64,000 bases of DNA from JAZKHT01 sp040385245 (lineage in GTDB: Bacteria; Pseudomonadota; Alphaproteobacteria; Rhodobacterales; Rhodobacteraceae), in NCBI GenBank assembly GCA_040385245.1, contig JAZKHT010000001.1, positions 434,001 through 498,000 on the forward strand, given 5' to 3'. Under the pieces are notes generated by a model that did not search any database, was not told the DNA's origin, and was given only the letters and a program-made list of their open reading frames with translations. This document shows, one piece after another, positions 26,030-34,994 of this stretch. Within the stretch, counting starts at the first letter, position 1, and each line of letters begins with the position of its first letter. The position numbers and the translations under genes were made by a program.

Positions 26030-26395
26030 ATGAAGCACCCGGTTGACGCCCATGTTGGAAAACGCATTCGCCACCGCCGCTGGATGGTGGGCATGACCCA
26101 GCAGCAGCTTGCCGACAAGGTGGGGATCAAGTTCCAGCAAATCCAGAAATACGAAACCGGCATGAACCGCGTCAGCGCATCGCGCCTGTGGGACATTTCG
26201 GACGCGCTGGGTGTCACCATTGGCTTTTTCTTCGAAGGGCTGGATGACGCGCGCGAAGCGGCCCGCGCCACCACCCAAGGCGACATCATGGCCGACAAAG
26301 AGGCGCTGGAACTGGTGCGGTCGTACTACGCCATTCCCGAAGCGCAGCGCCGCCGGTTGTTCGACCTTGCCCGCGTTCTAAGCGACGCCGCCTGA
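26030..26395 (+). CDS. XRE-family helix-turn-helix regulator
   Basis: 121 residues. N-terminal HTH_3 domain (about 10-70): VGKRIRHRRWMVGMTQQQLADKVGIKFQQIQKYETG, in which the recognition helix IKFQQIQKYE is clear. A short helical C-terminal part holds ALELVRSYYAIPEAQRRRLFDLARVL. This arrangement is common in alphaproteobacterial regulators of unknown target. ATG at 26030; a TTG just before it is disfavoured. Expressed from a predicted sigma-54 promoter, so probably tied to nitrogen, flagellar or stress control. Confidence 0.88.
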   Translation: MKHPVDAHVGKRIRHRRWMVGMTQQQLADKVGIKFQQIQKYETGMNRVSASRLWDISDALGVTIGFFFEGLDDAREAARATTQGDIMADKEALELVRSYYAIPEAQRRRLFDLARVLSDAA

Positions 26396-26462
26396 CCACC
26401 TGCTTGACCCGGTTCCCTTCTGCGGTTAGCGCCGGGGGGAACAGGGGTGACCGGGGGCCAAG

Positions 26463-27263
26463 ATGACGTCACTGAACGCAGCACAGATCGCCGATATCCT
26501 CGACACGGCCGCCGAACTGGCCGACGCCGCGCGCGTGGCGACCTTGCTGCATTTCCGCAGCGATGGCCTGACCGCCGACACCAAGGAAACCGAACGCTTT
26601 GATCCGGTGACCGTCGCCGACAAGCTGTCCGAGGAACGGATGCGCGCAATTCTGGCGCGACGCCGCCCCGACGACGGTATCCTGGGCGAAGAGTTTGCCC
26701 CTGTCACCGGCACGTCCGGTCTGACATGGGTGCTGGACCCGATCGACGGCACGCGCGGATATCTGTCGGGCACGCCGACCTGGGGGGTGCTGATATCTGT
26801 CCGGGATGCGACCGGCCCGATCTATGGCCTGATCGACCAACCCTATATCCGCGAGCGGTTCGAAGGCGGACTTGGCCGCGCTTTGGTGACGGGTCCGATG
26901 GGCACCAAACCCCTGCGCTGCCGCCCGGCGCGCCCATTGTCCGACGCGATCCTGATGACCACCTTTCCCGAAGTCGGCACGCCGGAGGAAGGGGCAGCGT
27001 TTCTCCGCGTCGCCCCCAAGGCGCGTCTGGTGCGCTACGGCACCGATTGTTACGCCTATGCGCTGATCGCGGCGGGCCAGATCGATCTGGTGATCGAGGC
27101 GGGACTTCAGGCCTATGACGTGCAGGCCCCCATCGCGGTGATCGAAGCCGCGGGTGGCATTGTCACCGACTGGGACGGGAACCCCTGCCCGGACGGCGGG
27201 CGGATTCTGGCCGCAGCGAACACGCATATCCACGCCGAGGCGTTGGCCCTGCTGCGCGGGTGA
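26463..27263 (+). CDS. Inositol-monophosphatase-family phosphatase, probably histidinol-phosphatase
   Basis: 266 residues. Lithium-sensitive phosphatase fold with metal sites: EEFAP near residue 79, WVLDPIDGTRGYLSG near 90 and EAGLQAYDVQAPIAVIEAAGG near 213. In this order such proteins often serve as HisN (histidinol-phosphatase), and a histidine cluster lies about 15 kb away lacking hisN. Inositol-phosphatase or CysQ-type activity cannot be excluded. Ends flush against the convergent antiporter gene with no gap. Confidence 0.82.
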   Translation: MTSLNAAQIADILDTAAELADAARVATLLHFRSDGLTADTKETERFDPVTVADKLSEERMRAILARRRPDDGILGEEFAPVTGTSGLTWVLDPIDGTRGYLSGTPTWGVLISVRDATGPIYGLIDQPYIRERFEGGLGRALVTGPMGTKPLRCRPARPLSDAILMTTFPEVGTPEEGAAFLRVAPKARLVRYGTDCYAYALIAAGQIDLVIEAGLQAYDVQAPIAVIEAAGGIVTDWDGNPCPDGGRILAAANTHIHAEALALLRG

Positions 27264-29168
27264 TCATTCGGCCGCTTCGGGTTTCGGGCGCGCCTCGTCC
27301 AACTCTTCGATCAGGGCGGTTTCCAGATCGCGATCCAGTTGCTTGGCGCGTTCGATATAGGCCTCGTTCAGGTGGATGGGCTGCCCCGGTATCCACAATT
27401 CGGCCAGATCGCGCATCGCCCCGCGATCCACCTTGAAATAGGTCTGGCTGAGTTTCGCCGCCTCGTATTCGGTGAACCCCATGTTTTCGAGGACATATCG
27501 CCCCGCCCGGACAGAGCTGTCAAAGGTTTCGCGCACGATGTCATCGGCCCCGGCTTTGAACAGTTCATACACATGCACCCGGTCACGGGCACGGGCGACG
27601 ATATGCAACTCTGGCCGCTGCTTGCGCGCATAGGCGACGATCTTGGTGGCATTGTCGCGGTCATCGACGGCCACAACCAGCACCTCGGCCTGCGCCAGAC
27701 CGGCGGCTTCCAGCAATTCCGGCCGCGACGGATCGCCAAAGAACCCTTTGACGCCAAAGCGGCGCATGGTTTCGATCGTGGCCATGTCGGCATCCAGCAC
27801 CACGGTGGAAAGACCGCTCATCCTGATCAGCCGGTTGACAACCTGCCCGAACCGGCCGATGCCCGCGATGATCACACGGCCTTTTTCGTTGATGTCGTCG
27901 GGGGCCTGCTCCGGCGCGCGGGCGCGCAGCAGCCGTGCCAGACGGTCATAGCCTATGAACAGCGCGGGCGTCAGCAGCATCGACAGGCTGATCACCAGCA
28001 GCGTCAACTGGCCCTGATCGCCACCAAAAATCCCTTGCTGGCGCGCGAAACTGACCAGCACAAAGCCGAACTCGCCCGCCTGCGCCAGACCCAGCGTGAA
28101 CAGCCACCGATCCTTGCCCCGGATGCGGAACAGAAACGTCAGCGCCAGCAGGACCGCGGCCTTGATCGCAATCAGCCCCAGCGTCAGGCCCAGCACCATG
28201 AAGGGCCGCTCGACCAGCGTCAGGGTGTCGATGCCGACACCGACGGTCATGAAGAACAGGCCCAGCAGAATGCCCTTGAAGGGTTTGATATCCGCCTCGA
28301 TCTGATGCCGGAATTCCGAGTTGGCCAGCACGACCCCCGCCACGAAGGTGCCAAGTGCTGGCGAAAGGCCGACCAGCATCATCAGGAAGGCAATCCCCAA
28401 CACCATCAGCAGCGAAATGAACGTGGACATTTCCGGCAGGCGCGAGGCGTGGACAAAGCGGAACACCGGGCGGCTTAGAAAGTGGCCGCCCAGCACGATG
28501 CCCGCCACGATGGCCAGCGTCAGCCCCGTCACCGCCCAGTTCGGCAATTGTTCAACCAGCGTCAACAACGGTTCTGCCGCGCCTTCGACAGCGTGATCAG
28601 TGGTGGCGGTGGGGTCGGTCACACCAAACTGCGCCGCTTCGGGCAGCAGGGATTGCACGGCCAGAAGCGGGATCAGCGCCAGCATCGGCACGACAGCGAT
28701 ATCCTGCGTCAGAAGCACCGAAAACGCGCTGCGCCCGCCTTGGGTGCGCATCAGGTTCTTTTCCGCCAGCGTTTGCAGCACGATGGCTGTGGATGACAGC
28801 GACAGCACCATCCCCAGCGTCAGCGCGACCTGCCAGGGCAGGCCCATCACCCAGATTGCCCCGCCTGCCAGTGCCAGTGTCGTCACCGCCACCTGAAGAC
28901 CGCCCAGCCCCAGCAGCTTGTGCCGCATGTCCCACAGGGTGCGCGGCTCCAGCTCCAGCCCGATCAGGAACAGCATCAGAACCACGCCGAATTCGGCAAA
29001 GTGCTGCAAATCCGCCGTCTCGGCCCCAGCAAGGCCCAGACCCGGACCGACAAGAATACCCGCCGCCAGATAGCCCAGCACCGACCCCAACCCCAGTCGC
29101 ACCGACAGCGGCACCACCAGAACGGCGGCGCCCAGATAGATGCTGGCCTGAAGCAGGAAACTTTCCAT
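27264..29168 (-). CDS. KefC-type monovalent cation:proton antiporter with RCK domain
   Basis: 634 residues. The N-terminal half has about 12 membrane segments of the CPA2 exchanger fold (for example GVVLMLFLIGLELEPRTLWDM near residue 63). A TrkA-N/RCK nucleotide-binding domain starts near residue 410 (RVIIAGIGRFGQVVNRLIRM, GxGxxG) and regulates transport. Likely exports potassium in exchange for protons under electrophile or pH stress. No KefF-type ancillary gene is adjacent. ATG at 29166-29168; the GTG just upstream is an alternative. Confidence 0.92.
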   Translation of the reverse strand: MESFLLQASIYLGAAVLVVPLSVRLGLGSVLGYLAAGILVGPGLGLAGAETADLQHFAEFGVVLMLFLIGLELEPRTLWDMRHKLLGLGGLQVAVTTLALAGGAIWVMGLPWQVALTLGMVLSLSSTAIVLQTLAEKNLMRTQGGRSAFSVLLTQDIAVVPMLALIPLLAVQSLLPEAAQFGVTDPTATTDHAVEGAAEPLLTLVEQLPNWAVTGLTLAIVAGIVLGGHFLSRPVFRFVHASRLPEMSTFISLLMVLGIAFLMMLVGLSPALGTFVAGVVLANSEFRHQIEADIKPFKGILLGLFFMTVGVGIDTLTLVERPFMVLGLTLGLIAIKAAVLLALTFLFRIRGKDRWLFTLGLAQAGEFGFVLVSFARQQGIFGGDQGQLTLLVISLSMLLTPALFIGYDRLARLLRARAPEQAPDDINEKGRVIIAGIGRFGQVVNRLIRMSGLSTVVLDADMATIETMRRFGVKGFFGDPSRPELLEAAGLAQAEVLVVAVDDRDNATKIVAYARKQRPELHIVARARDRVHVYELFKAGADDIVRETFDSSVRAGRYVLENMGFTEYEAAKLSQTYFKVDRGAMRDLAELWIPGQPIHLNEAYIERAKQLDRDLETALIEELDEARPKPEAAE

Positions 29169-29289
29169 CACGGCCCTTTCAGCCCGGCAGGGATCAGCCT
29201 GCTAATCTGCATGGTGACGATGTCAGAAGTAAAACAGCTTTTGCGTCCTGCGCAACCGGCGGTTCAGGCAAAACACACTTGCGAAAAGA

Positions 29290-32187
29290 TCAGCCGCGCG
29301 GCAGCGCCAGCACGACCATGCGACCGCGCTTTTCATAGCTGAGTTCGGTGGCCGATATGCCCGCGACCTTGCCGCCATCCAGCCGGTCGCCGGGGCGAAC
29401 CTTGACGTAGCGGCCATTGGCCTGTCGGACCAAGGCATAGCGTTCGGACTGCGTGCCGTAAACGCCGATCAGGTTGAGCTTTGACAGGTTGATCGCATTC
29501 GCGACCGTGGCCTGCTTGGCGACATTGGCTCGGGTCGGGATTGCAGGCGCAGCAGAGGCTTGTGTCAGTTCCGGCTCGTTTTCAGGGGCCACCTCGGTGG
29601 TCTGCTGCGCCTCAGGCTCTGGCTCTGGCTGGCGGACGGCGGCGGCAACCGCCGCCTCGACCGCGCGGGCCATGTCGGCGGGGCGGGCAGCGGGGCGGCG
29701 CGATACTTCAATCGCATATTTCGTCGCCTCGCCCTGAAGGGCAATCAATGGCGCTGCAAGGCTGGCGGTCTGCACCCCTGCCTTGCTGGCCGACGGTTCG
29801 GCGGCGGCAGCGGCGGTGACGGCACCGGGGCGGCGCAGGGGGCGAACATCGGCAAAGCGGCTGTCCACCGCTGGCGCGACTGACGCGTCATCCTCTGCCC
29901 TTGCGGGATCAGCGGCCGGGTCCGTTGCCGGGGCCAGCCCTGCGGGGCGGGCCTGGGGCCGCGCGCCCGCAAGTGCGGGGTCGGACGGGAAGGGGGCGGC
30001 ATCAACCGGGGCCCCGTCGACGGGCAGGGCGGGGGCAGGCGGCGCGGCAACGGCAGGCGCCAGACCGGCGGGACGCTGCGGCGGGGTCAGCGGCGGGGTG
30101 CCCGCAACAAGAAGAACGCCCTCGGGCGTGATGATCCCGTCGGGCGTCGGACGGATGAGGCCGTCTGCGTCAAACTGATACACCGTGCCAAAGGGCGGCG
30201 GGGGCAGGGGGGCGGCGGGCTGCGGATCGCCGCGCGCCTCGGGCACAGGCAGGGCAAGGGCGTCCACCGATGCGGGTGGCATATCCGTGCTGGCCAGAAA
30301 AATCTCGTCCTGCGGTTCGGTCACAGGGGTGGCCGGGGCAGGGTTCGCGACCACCTGTTCGGACGGCGCGGGGTCAGGCGCTGCGGCGACAACGGGGTCG
30401 GCTTCGGCTGCGGGAAGGACGGGGTCGGCATCCACCGGATCGGGCACGTCGATGGCGGCGACGTCGTCGGACGCCTGCATGTCGGCCAACATTTCGTCAT
30501 CCGGGGCAGGCACGTCTGCCGACACCTCGGTGTCATTCACCAAGGGCGCGACGCTTTCGGTGTTGGACGACAGGTAGAACGACGACAGGGCCGCCGCGAT
30601 GGCCAGCATCAGCAGCAAAAGCCCCGTCAGGATCAGCCCCAGATAGCGCGGCTTGCCCCGTTGCGGAACCGGGCGGCTGCCAAAGACGTTCCCTGCGGGA
30701 CCGCCTGCAGGCTTGCCCGACCGCATCGCCGGTTTGGGCGACAGGGATGCGGCAACGGCGGCGTCAGGCCGCGCCATTCCGCCGGACGCCTGTCCGACCG
30801 GCAGCATCGGCACCGGCTTTTTCTTTTTGCCGCCGGGAATGGTGGTCGAGGTGACCAAACCCCCGAAACTGCGCTTTTCGCCGGGGCTGTTCATGTCGCG
30901 CCCTTGGGTCGGCGTAGGCGGGCGCGCACCGGGGGTTTCGTATCCCAGCTTTGGCGCAGGGCGCGCGGCGACGGGCCGCTCTGCCCCGGTTTTCAGCGCC
31001 GGGATCGGATCGGACAGGGCGGCCTTGCTGGCCCCGCCGATGGCACGGGGGGGGGCATCGCCCGACCGGCGGCTGGCAAAGGCCATCAGGATGGGACCGG
31101 ACGGCATCGGTGGCAGATCATCGTCCGGCAGGCCGGGTTCCGTCACACCCAAGGATCGCGCTTGCGGTTCGGCAACAGGCAGGTCGTCGGGCACGTCAAT
31201 GGCCATCGGTGCCTCGTCCGCGACAAGGGTCGCGGGGGACGTTTGCACCGTCAGCGGTGGCGGGGCATAGGAAAACACCGGCGGCTCGATCGGATCATAG
31301 GCAGGCACGTCGACGGGGTCGGGCATCGGATCGGGCATCGGGTCGGGTGCCGGGATCGGCATCGGTTCCGGGGTCGTGTCCGGCTCGGGTTCGTCAAGCG
31401 GGATGCCGACGGGTTCGGGCGTGTGAAGCGGAATTTCCGTCGGTTCCGGAAATGGGATATTCTCCGGCTCTGGCTGATACTCGGGTGCCGGTTCCGGCGT
31501 GACATCCGGCTTTGGTTCCGTTTCCGGCACGGGTTCCGGCAGCGGCGCGGGTTCAGGTTCCGGCTGCGGTTCAGGTTCCGGCTGGGGGTCCGGTTCCGGC
31601 TGCGGTTCAGGTTCCACCGTTTCCGCCACGGCCTGCACGGGTGCATTCGGCAGACGGACAGGGTCCGCGTCGCGGTCCACCTTTTCGCCGTCAGCCAGTG
31701 CGGCCGCCGCATGGGCGGTGGGACCGAACCACGGCTCGCCCTTAAAGGCACCGTCATCGGGAATTGCGACAAAGGACAGCGGGTTCAGCCCGTGCTGAAC
31801 GGCGAACGCCTCGGCCTCGGCCAAAGTCTCTTTGGCGACGACGGCCACCAGCACGCTGCGACCCTTGCCCGAATGATCGAACACAAGGTCATCAACGTCA
31901 TAGGGCGTGCGCCCTTCAAGGGCGGCGCGGATCTGATCGCGGCGGCTGTCGGCATCCGGTCCGGGGGCGTCCACCTCGGTGTACAGGATTTGCGAATTGG
32001 GAATCACGATCTTGGTCGAGACGCCTTTTGGCGACGCCTCCATCGCGGCCAGACGCATGGCGTCCACCGCACTGTCCAGATCGGGGGTGTCAAAGGCGGT
32101 GGCGCCCACCTCGTGCCAGCCCCGCTTGGTGCGGTGCAGCAAGGTTATGCCATCGTCCGTCAGGTTCAGGGCAAAACTTGGTTTCAT
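29290..32187 (-). CDS. PilM/GspL-like and PilP/GspC-like fusion protein with Pro-Glu linker
   Basis: 965 residues. Residues 1-155 look like the N-terminal actin-like lobe of PilM/GspL (SFALNLTDDGITLLHRTKRG, then IVIPNSQILYTEVDAPGP). Residues 190-300 are a PEP/PEPQ repeat linker. A single membrane span lies at 515-541 (YLGLILTGLLLLMLAIAAAL). A long periplasmic, Ala/Pro-rich region follows, and residues ~895-965 form a PilP/GspC homology-region-like domain (LIGVYGTQSERYALVRQANG, VRPGDRLDGGKVAGI). It joins the cytoplasmic and periplasmic connector parts of type II secretion or type IV pili in one chain. No secretin, ATPase or pilin gene is nearby. Function unproven. Confidence 0.7.
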   Translation of the reverse strand: MKPSFALNLTDDGITLLHRTKRGWHEVGATAFDTPDLDSAVDAMRLAAMEASPKGVSTKIVIPNSQILYTEVDAPGPDADSRRDQIRAALEGRTPYDVDDLVFDHSGKGRSVLVAVVAKETLAEAEAFAVQHGLNPLSFVAIPDDGAFKGEPWFGPTAHAAAALADGEKVDRDADPVRLPNAPVQAVAETVEPEPQPEPDPQPEPEPQPEPEPAPLPEPVPETEPKPDVTPEPAPEYQPEPENIPFPEPTEIPLHTPEPVGIPLDEPEPDTTPEPMPIPAPDPMPDPMPDPVDVPAYDPIEPPVFSYAPPPLTVQTSPATLVADEAPMAIDVPDDLPVAEPQARSLGVTEPGLPDDDLPPMPSGPILMAFASRRSGDAPPRAIGGASKAALSDPIPALKTGAERPVAARPAPKLGYETPGARPPTPTQGRDMNSPGEKRSFGGLVTSTTIPGGKKKKPVPMLPVGQASGGMARPDAAVAASLSPKPAMRSGKPAGGPAGNVFGSRPVPQRGKPRYLGLILTGLLLLMLAIAAALSSFYLSSNTESVAPLVNDTEVSADVPAPDDEMLADMQASDDVAAIDVPDPVDADPVLPAAEADPVVAAAPDPAPSEQVVANPAPATPVTEPQDEIFLASTDMPPASVDALALPVPEARGDPQPAAPLPPPPFGTVYQFDADGLIRPTPDGIITPEGVLLVAGTPPLTPPQRPAGLAPAVAAPPAPALPVDGAPVDAAPFPSDPALAGARPQARPAGLAPATDPAADPARAEDDASVAPAVDSRFADVRPLRRPGAVTAAAAAEPSASKAGVQTASLAAPLIALQGEATKYAIEVSRRPAARPADMARAVEAAVAAAVRQPEPEPEAQQTTEVAPENEPELTQASAAPAIPTRANVAKQATVANAINLSKLNLIGVYGTQSERYALVRQANGRYVKVRPGDRLDGGKVAGISATELSYEKRGRMVVLALPRG

Positions 32188-32351
32188 TGCGCGGGTCTAG
32201 CACATGATCCGGCAAGGCGGGAATGCGCTCCGGACGCATTATGCCCTCCTACAGCAGCTTTTTGCCGAATGAAAGAAAAAGACCCAAGGATTGTCTTGCG
32301 GGCTGCGTCTGACAGGAAGAACAGTCACCTATCCCATCAGGAGGTTTCCCC

Positions 32352-33053
32352 ATGCGTATGATTTCAACCCTTTGTCTTGGCGTTGCCTTGTCGATGCCCG
32401 TTGCCTTTGCCGCCATGGCCGAGGATCAGGCGTCCACAATCACCGTGACAGGCGAGGGCGTGTCGGAATCCGCCCCCGACATCGCCACCATTTCCATCGG
32501 TGTCACCACCCAAGGCACCACAGCCGCCGAGGCGATGGATGCCAACAGCGCCGCCTTGCAGGCCGTGCTGGACCGCTTGCGCGCCGCCGGGATCGAAGCG
32601 CGCGATCTGCAAACGTCGAACCTGTCGCTGAACCCGAACTGGCAGGGCTATGACAACGGCGATCCGCCAAAGATAACGGGCTATGTCGCGGCCAACATCC
32701 TGAACGTCCGTGTGCGCAAGCTGGACGGATTGGGCGAGGTGCTGGATGCGGTTGTGACCGATGGTGCGAACACACTGAACGGGATCACGTTTGGCCTTGC
32801 CGATCCGCGCCCCGCGATGGACGCGGCCCGGACCGAAGCGGTTCAGGACGCGCGCGCGCGTGCGACGCTGCTGGTCGGCGCTGCGGGGGCACAGCTTGGC
32901 CGGGTGATCAGCATCACCGAAGGCGGCGGTTACGCGCCCCCGCAACCGATGTACCGGATGGAGGCGGACGCCGCCGCGTCCGTTCCCGTGGCAGGGGGCG
33001 AGGTGGGGGTGACCGCCAATGTGACGATGGTGTTTGAAATCACCCAGGACTGA
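32352..33053 (+). CDS. SIMPL-domain (DUF541) periplasmic protein
   Basis: 233 residues. Signal peptide MRMISTLCLGVALSMPVAFA, cleaved near residue 23. The SIMPL/DUF541 domain fills the rest: ITVTGEGVSESAPDIATISI at the start and VQDARARATLLVGAAGAQLG in the second half. The family includes outer-membrane or periplasmic proteins linked to oxidative-stress tolerance and channel formation, with no clear biochemical role. A near-perfect ribosome site (AGGAGG) precedes the ATG at 32352. Confidence 0.9.
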   Translation: MRMISTLCLGVALSMPVAFAAMAEDQASTITVTGEGVSESAPDIATISIGVTTQGTTAAEAMDANSAALQAVLDRLRAAGIEARDLQTSNLSLNPNWQGYDNGDPPKITGYVAANILNVRVRKLDGLGEVLDAVVTDGANTLNGITFGLADPRPAMDAARTEAVQDARARATLLVGAAGAQLGRVISITEGGGYAPPQPMYRMEADAAASVPVAGGEVGVTANVTMVFEITQD

Positions 33054-33104
33054 CCCCGCATCGTCGGGCGTTCCCTGCGGTTCGCGCAAGGAACGCCCAA
33101 AGCC

Positions 33105-34397
33105 TCAGGCGGTTGCCGCCGCCAGCGCCTGATCCAGATCGGCGATGATGTCGGCCACATCCTCGATCCCGATGGACAGGCGCACCACGTTCGGCCCGGC
33201 CCCGGCGGCGATTTGCTGCGCCTCGGACAGTTGGCGGTGGGTGGTGGATGCCGAATGGATCACCAGCGACCGGGTATCGCCAAGGTTCGCGACATGGCTG
33301 AACAGCTTCAGGTTATCGACCAGCTTGACACAGGCCTCGTACCCACCCTTGACGGCGAATGTGAACAGCCCGCCCGCGCCTTTCGGGCAGATGCGCGCCA
33401 CGCGGTCATTGTAGGGCGACGATTTCAGCCCGGCATAGGTGACAGCCTCGACCCGCGGATCACGTTCCAGCCATTCGGCCACCTTCATCGCGTTTTCGAC
33501 ATGGCGTTCCATGCGCAGCGACAGGGTTTCGATCCCCATCAGCGTGTAATGCGCGCCTTGCGGGTTCATCGTCATGCCCAGATCCCGCAGGCCAACGGCG
33601 ATGGAGTGGAAGGTGAACGCCATTCCCCCAAGTGCCGCATGGAACGTCAGCCCGTGATAGGCGGGTTCGGGTTCGGACAGCGACGGGAACTTGCCCGACG
33701 CCGACCAGTCGAACTTGCCCGAATCCACCACGACCCCGCCGGTAACGGTGCCGTTCCCGGTCAGGTATTTCGTGGCCGAATGAACGACCAGCGTCGCGCC
33801 ATGTTCAATCGGGCGGCACAGGTAGGGGGTGGCAGATGTGTTGTCCACGATCAGCGGCAGTCCGACCTTGTCGGCGACACCCGCCACCGCATCCAGATCG
33901 GTGATGTATCCGCCGGGGTTGGCGATGCTTTCACAGAAGATCGCGCGGGTGTTGTCGTCACACGCCGCCTCTAGCGCTGCAAGATCGTCGAAATCGACGA
34001 ACTTGGCCGACCAGCCAAATTTGCGAATGGTGTTGGAAAACTGCTGGATCGTGCCGCCATAAAGTCGGGTGGACGCCACCACATTGCACCCCGGCCCCAT
34101 CAGCGGAAACAGCGCCATGATCTGGGCCGCATGGCCGGATGAACAGCAGATCGCCCCGGCCCCGCCTTCCAGCGCACAGACCCGGTTGGCCAGTGCCGAA
34201 ACGGTCGGGTTGGTCAGGCGCGAGTAAATATACCCCACCTCTTGCAGGTTGAACAATTTCGCCGCGTGGTCGGCATCGCGGAACACATAGGCCGTGGTCT
34301 GGTAGATCGGCACCTGCCGCGCGCCCGTCGCCGGATCGGGGGCGGTGCCCGCATGGATTTGCAGCGTGTCAAAGCCGAGTGTGCGTTCGTCGGTCAT
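33105..34397 (-). CDS. metY: O-acetylhomoserine aminocarboxypropyltransferase
   Basis: 430 residues. PLP enzyme of the gamma family that makes homocysteine from O-acetylhomoserine and sulfide. Landmarks: LGFDTLQIHAGTAPDPATGARQ at the start, NPTVSALANRVCALEGG near 63, the PLP-lysine stretch LVVHSATKYLTGNGTV near 203 and SRLTNPT. The length (430) fits MetY rather than MetB/MetC (about 390). I saw no SAM-II riboswitch in its 5' gap. Confidence 0.95.
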   Translation of the reverse strand: MTDERTLGFDTLQIHAGTAPDPATGARQVPIYQTTAYVFRDADHAAKLFNLQEVGYIYSRLTNPTVSALANRVCALEGGAGAICCSSGHAAQIMALFPLMGPGCNVVASTRLYGGTIQQFSNTIRKFGWSAKFVDFDDLAALEAACDDNTRAIFCESIANPGGYITDLDAVAGVADKVGLPLIVDNTSATPYLCRPIEHGATLVVHSATKYLTGNGTVTGGVVVDSGKFDWSASGKFPSLSEPEPAYHGLTFHAALGGMAFTFHSIAVGLRDLGMTMNPQGAHYTLMGIETLSLRMERHVENAMKVAEWLERDPRVEAVTYAGLKSSPYNDRVARICPKGAGGLFTFAVKGGYEACVKLVDNLKLFSHVANLGDTRSLVIHSASTTHRQLSEAQQIAAGAGPNVVRLSIGIEDVADIIADLDQALAAATA

Positions 34398-34470
34398 GTC
34401 GTCCCTCCCAGGGTTTGATTGCGGGCAAGCCTAGGGGAAGGGCGGCGGGCTGTGAAGGGGGCGGCAGCGT

Positions 34471-34923
34471 TCAGGCGCGGTCGTCCTTGGGAGATCCCAT
34501 CACGACAAAGGTGGTGATCGCATGGACCTGCGGCAGCACGCCCAACACCTCGGTGTGGAAATGCTTGTAGGCGGCAAGGTCCGCCGTTTCCACACGCAGC
34601 AGGTATTCCACCGTTCCGGTGATGTTGTGACACTCGCGCACCGCAGGCGCGCGGGCGATGGCACGTTCAAACGCCTCATGCGCGGATTTGGTGTGGGCGT
34701 TCAGCGCGACCGTCACATAGGCCAGAAAGCCGATGCCCATCTTGCCGGGGTCCAGCACGGCGCGGTAGCCAGTGATGACCCCCGCCCGTTCCAGCTCCTG
34801 CACCCGGCGCAGACAGGCCGATGGCGACAGCCCCACCCGGTCGGCCAGATCAAGGTTGCTGATCCGCCCGTCCTTGGTCAGAATTCGGATAATTCTTGCG
34901 TTGATATCGTCTATCTTCGTCAT
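34471..34923 (-). CDS. Lrp/AsnC-family transcriptional regulator
   Basis: 150 residues. Helix-turn-helix ISNLDLADRVGLSPSACLRR near residue 21-40, then the RAM effector domain (GFLAYVTVALNAH, VRECHNITGTVEYLLRV). ATG at 34921-34923 fits the family start MTKIDDINARII. Divergent from a LysE exporter across 71 bases, a standard arrangement in which the regulator controls amino-acid export. Confidence 0.93.
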   Translation of the reverse strand: MTKIDDINARIIRILTKDGRISNLDLADRVGLSPSACLRRVQELERAGVITGYRAVLDPGKMGIGFLAYVTVALNAHTKSAHEAFERAIARAPAVRECHNITGTVEYLLRVETADLAAYKHFHTEVLGVLPQVHAITTFVVMGSPKDDRA

Positions 34924-34926
34924 TTG

Positions 34927-34961
34927 TTGCAAAGACTGCCGGTTTTGGAACAATTTTGCAA
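34927..34961. promoter_or_regulatory. Inverted repeat between lrp and lysE, candidate operator
   Basis: TTGCAAA at 34927-34933 and TTTGCAA at 34955-34961, 21 bases apart (two helical turns), inside the 71-base divergent gap. Suits binding of an Lrp-type dimer pair. Confidence 0.4.
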
Positions 34962-34994
34962 TCCGTGTCGGCGATTTTCAGCAATGCTGCGACC

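Noticed and set aside
30661..32361. 566-codon plus-strand frame with RFRFR-type repeats
   Set aside because: It is the complement of the Pro-Glu linker of the PilM/PilP-like fusion; the repeats mirror that low-complexity sequence.
34398..34470. Possible SAM-II riboswitch before metY
   Set aside because: The 73-base gap lacks the conserved pseudoknot sequences.
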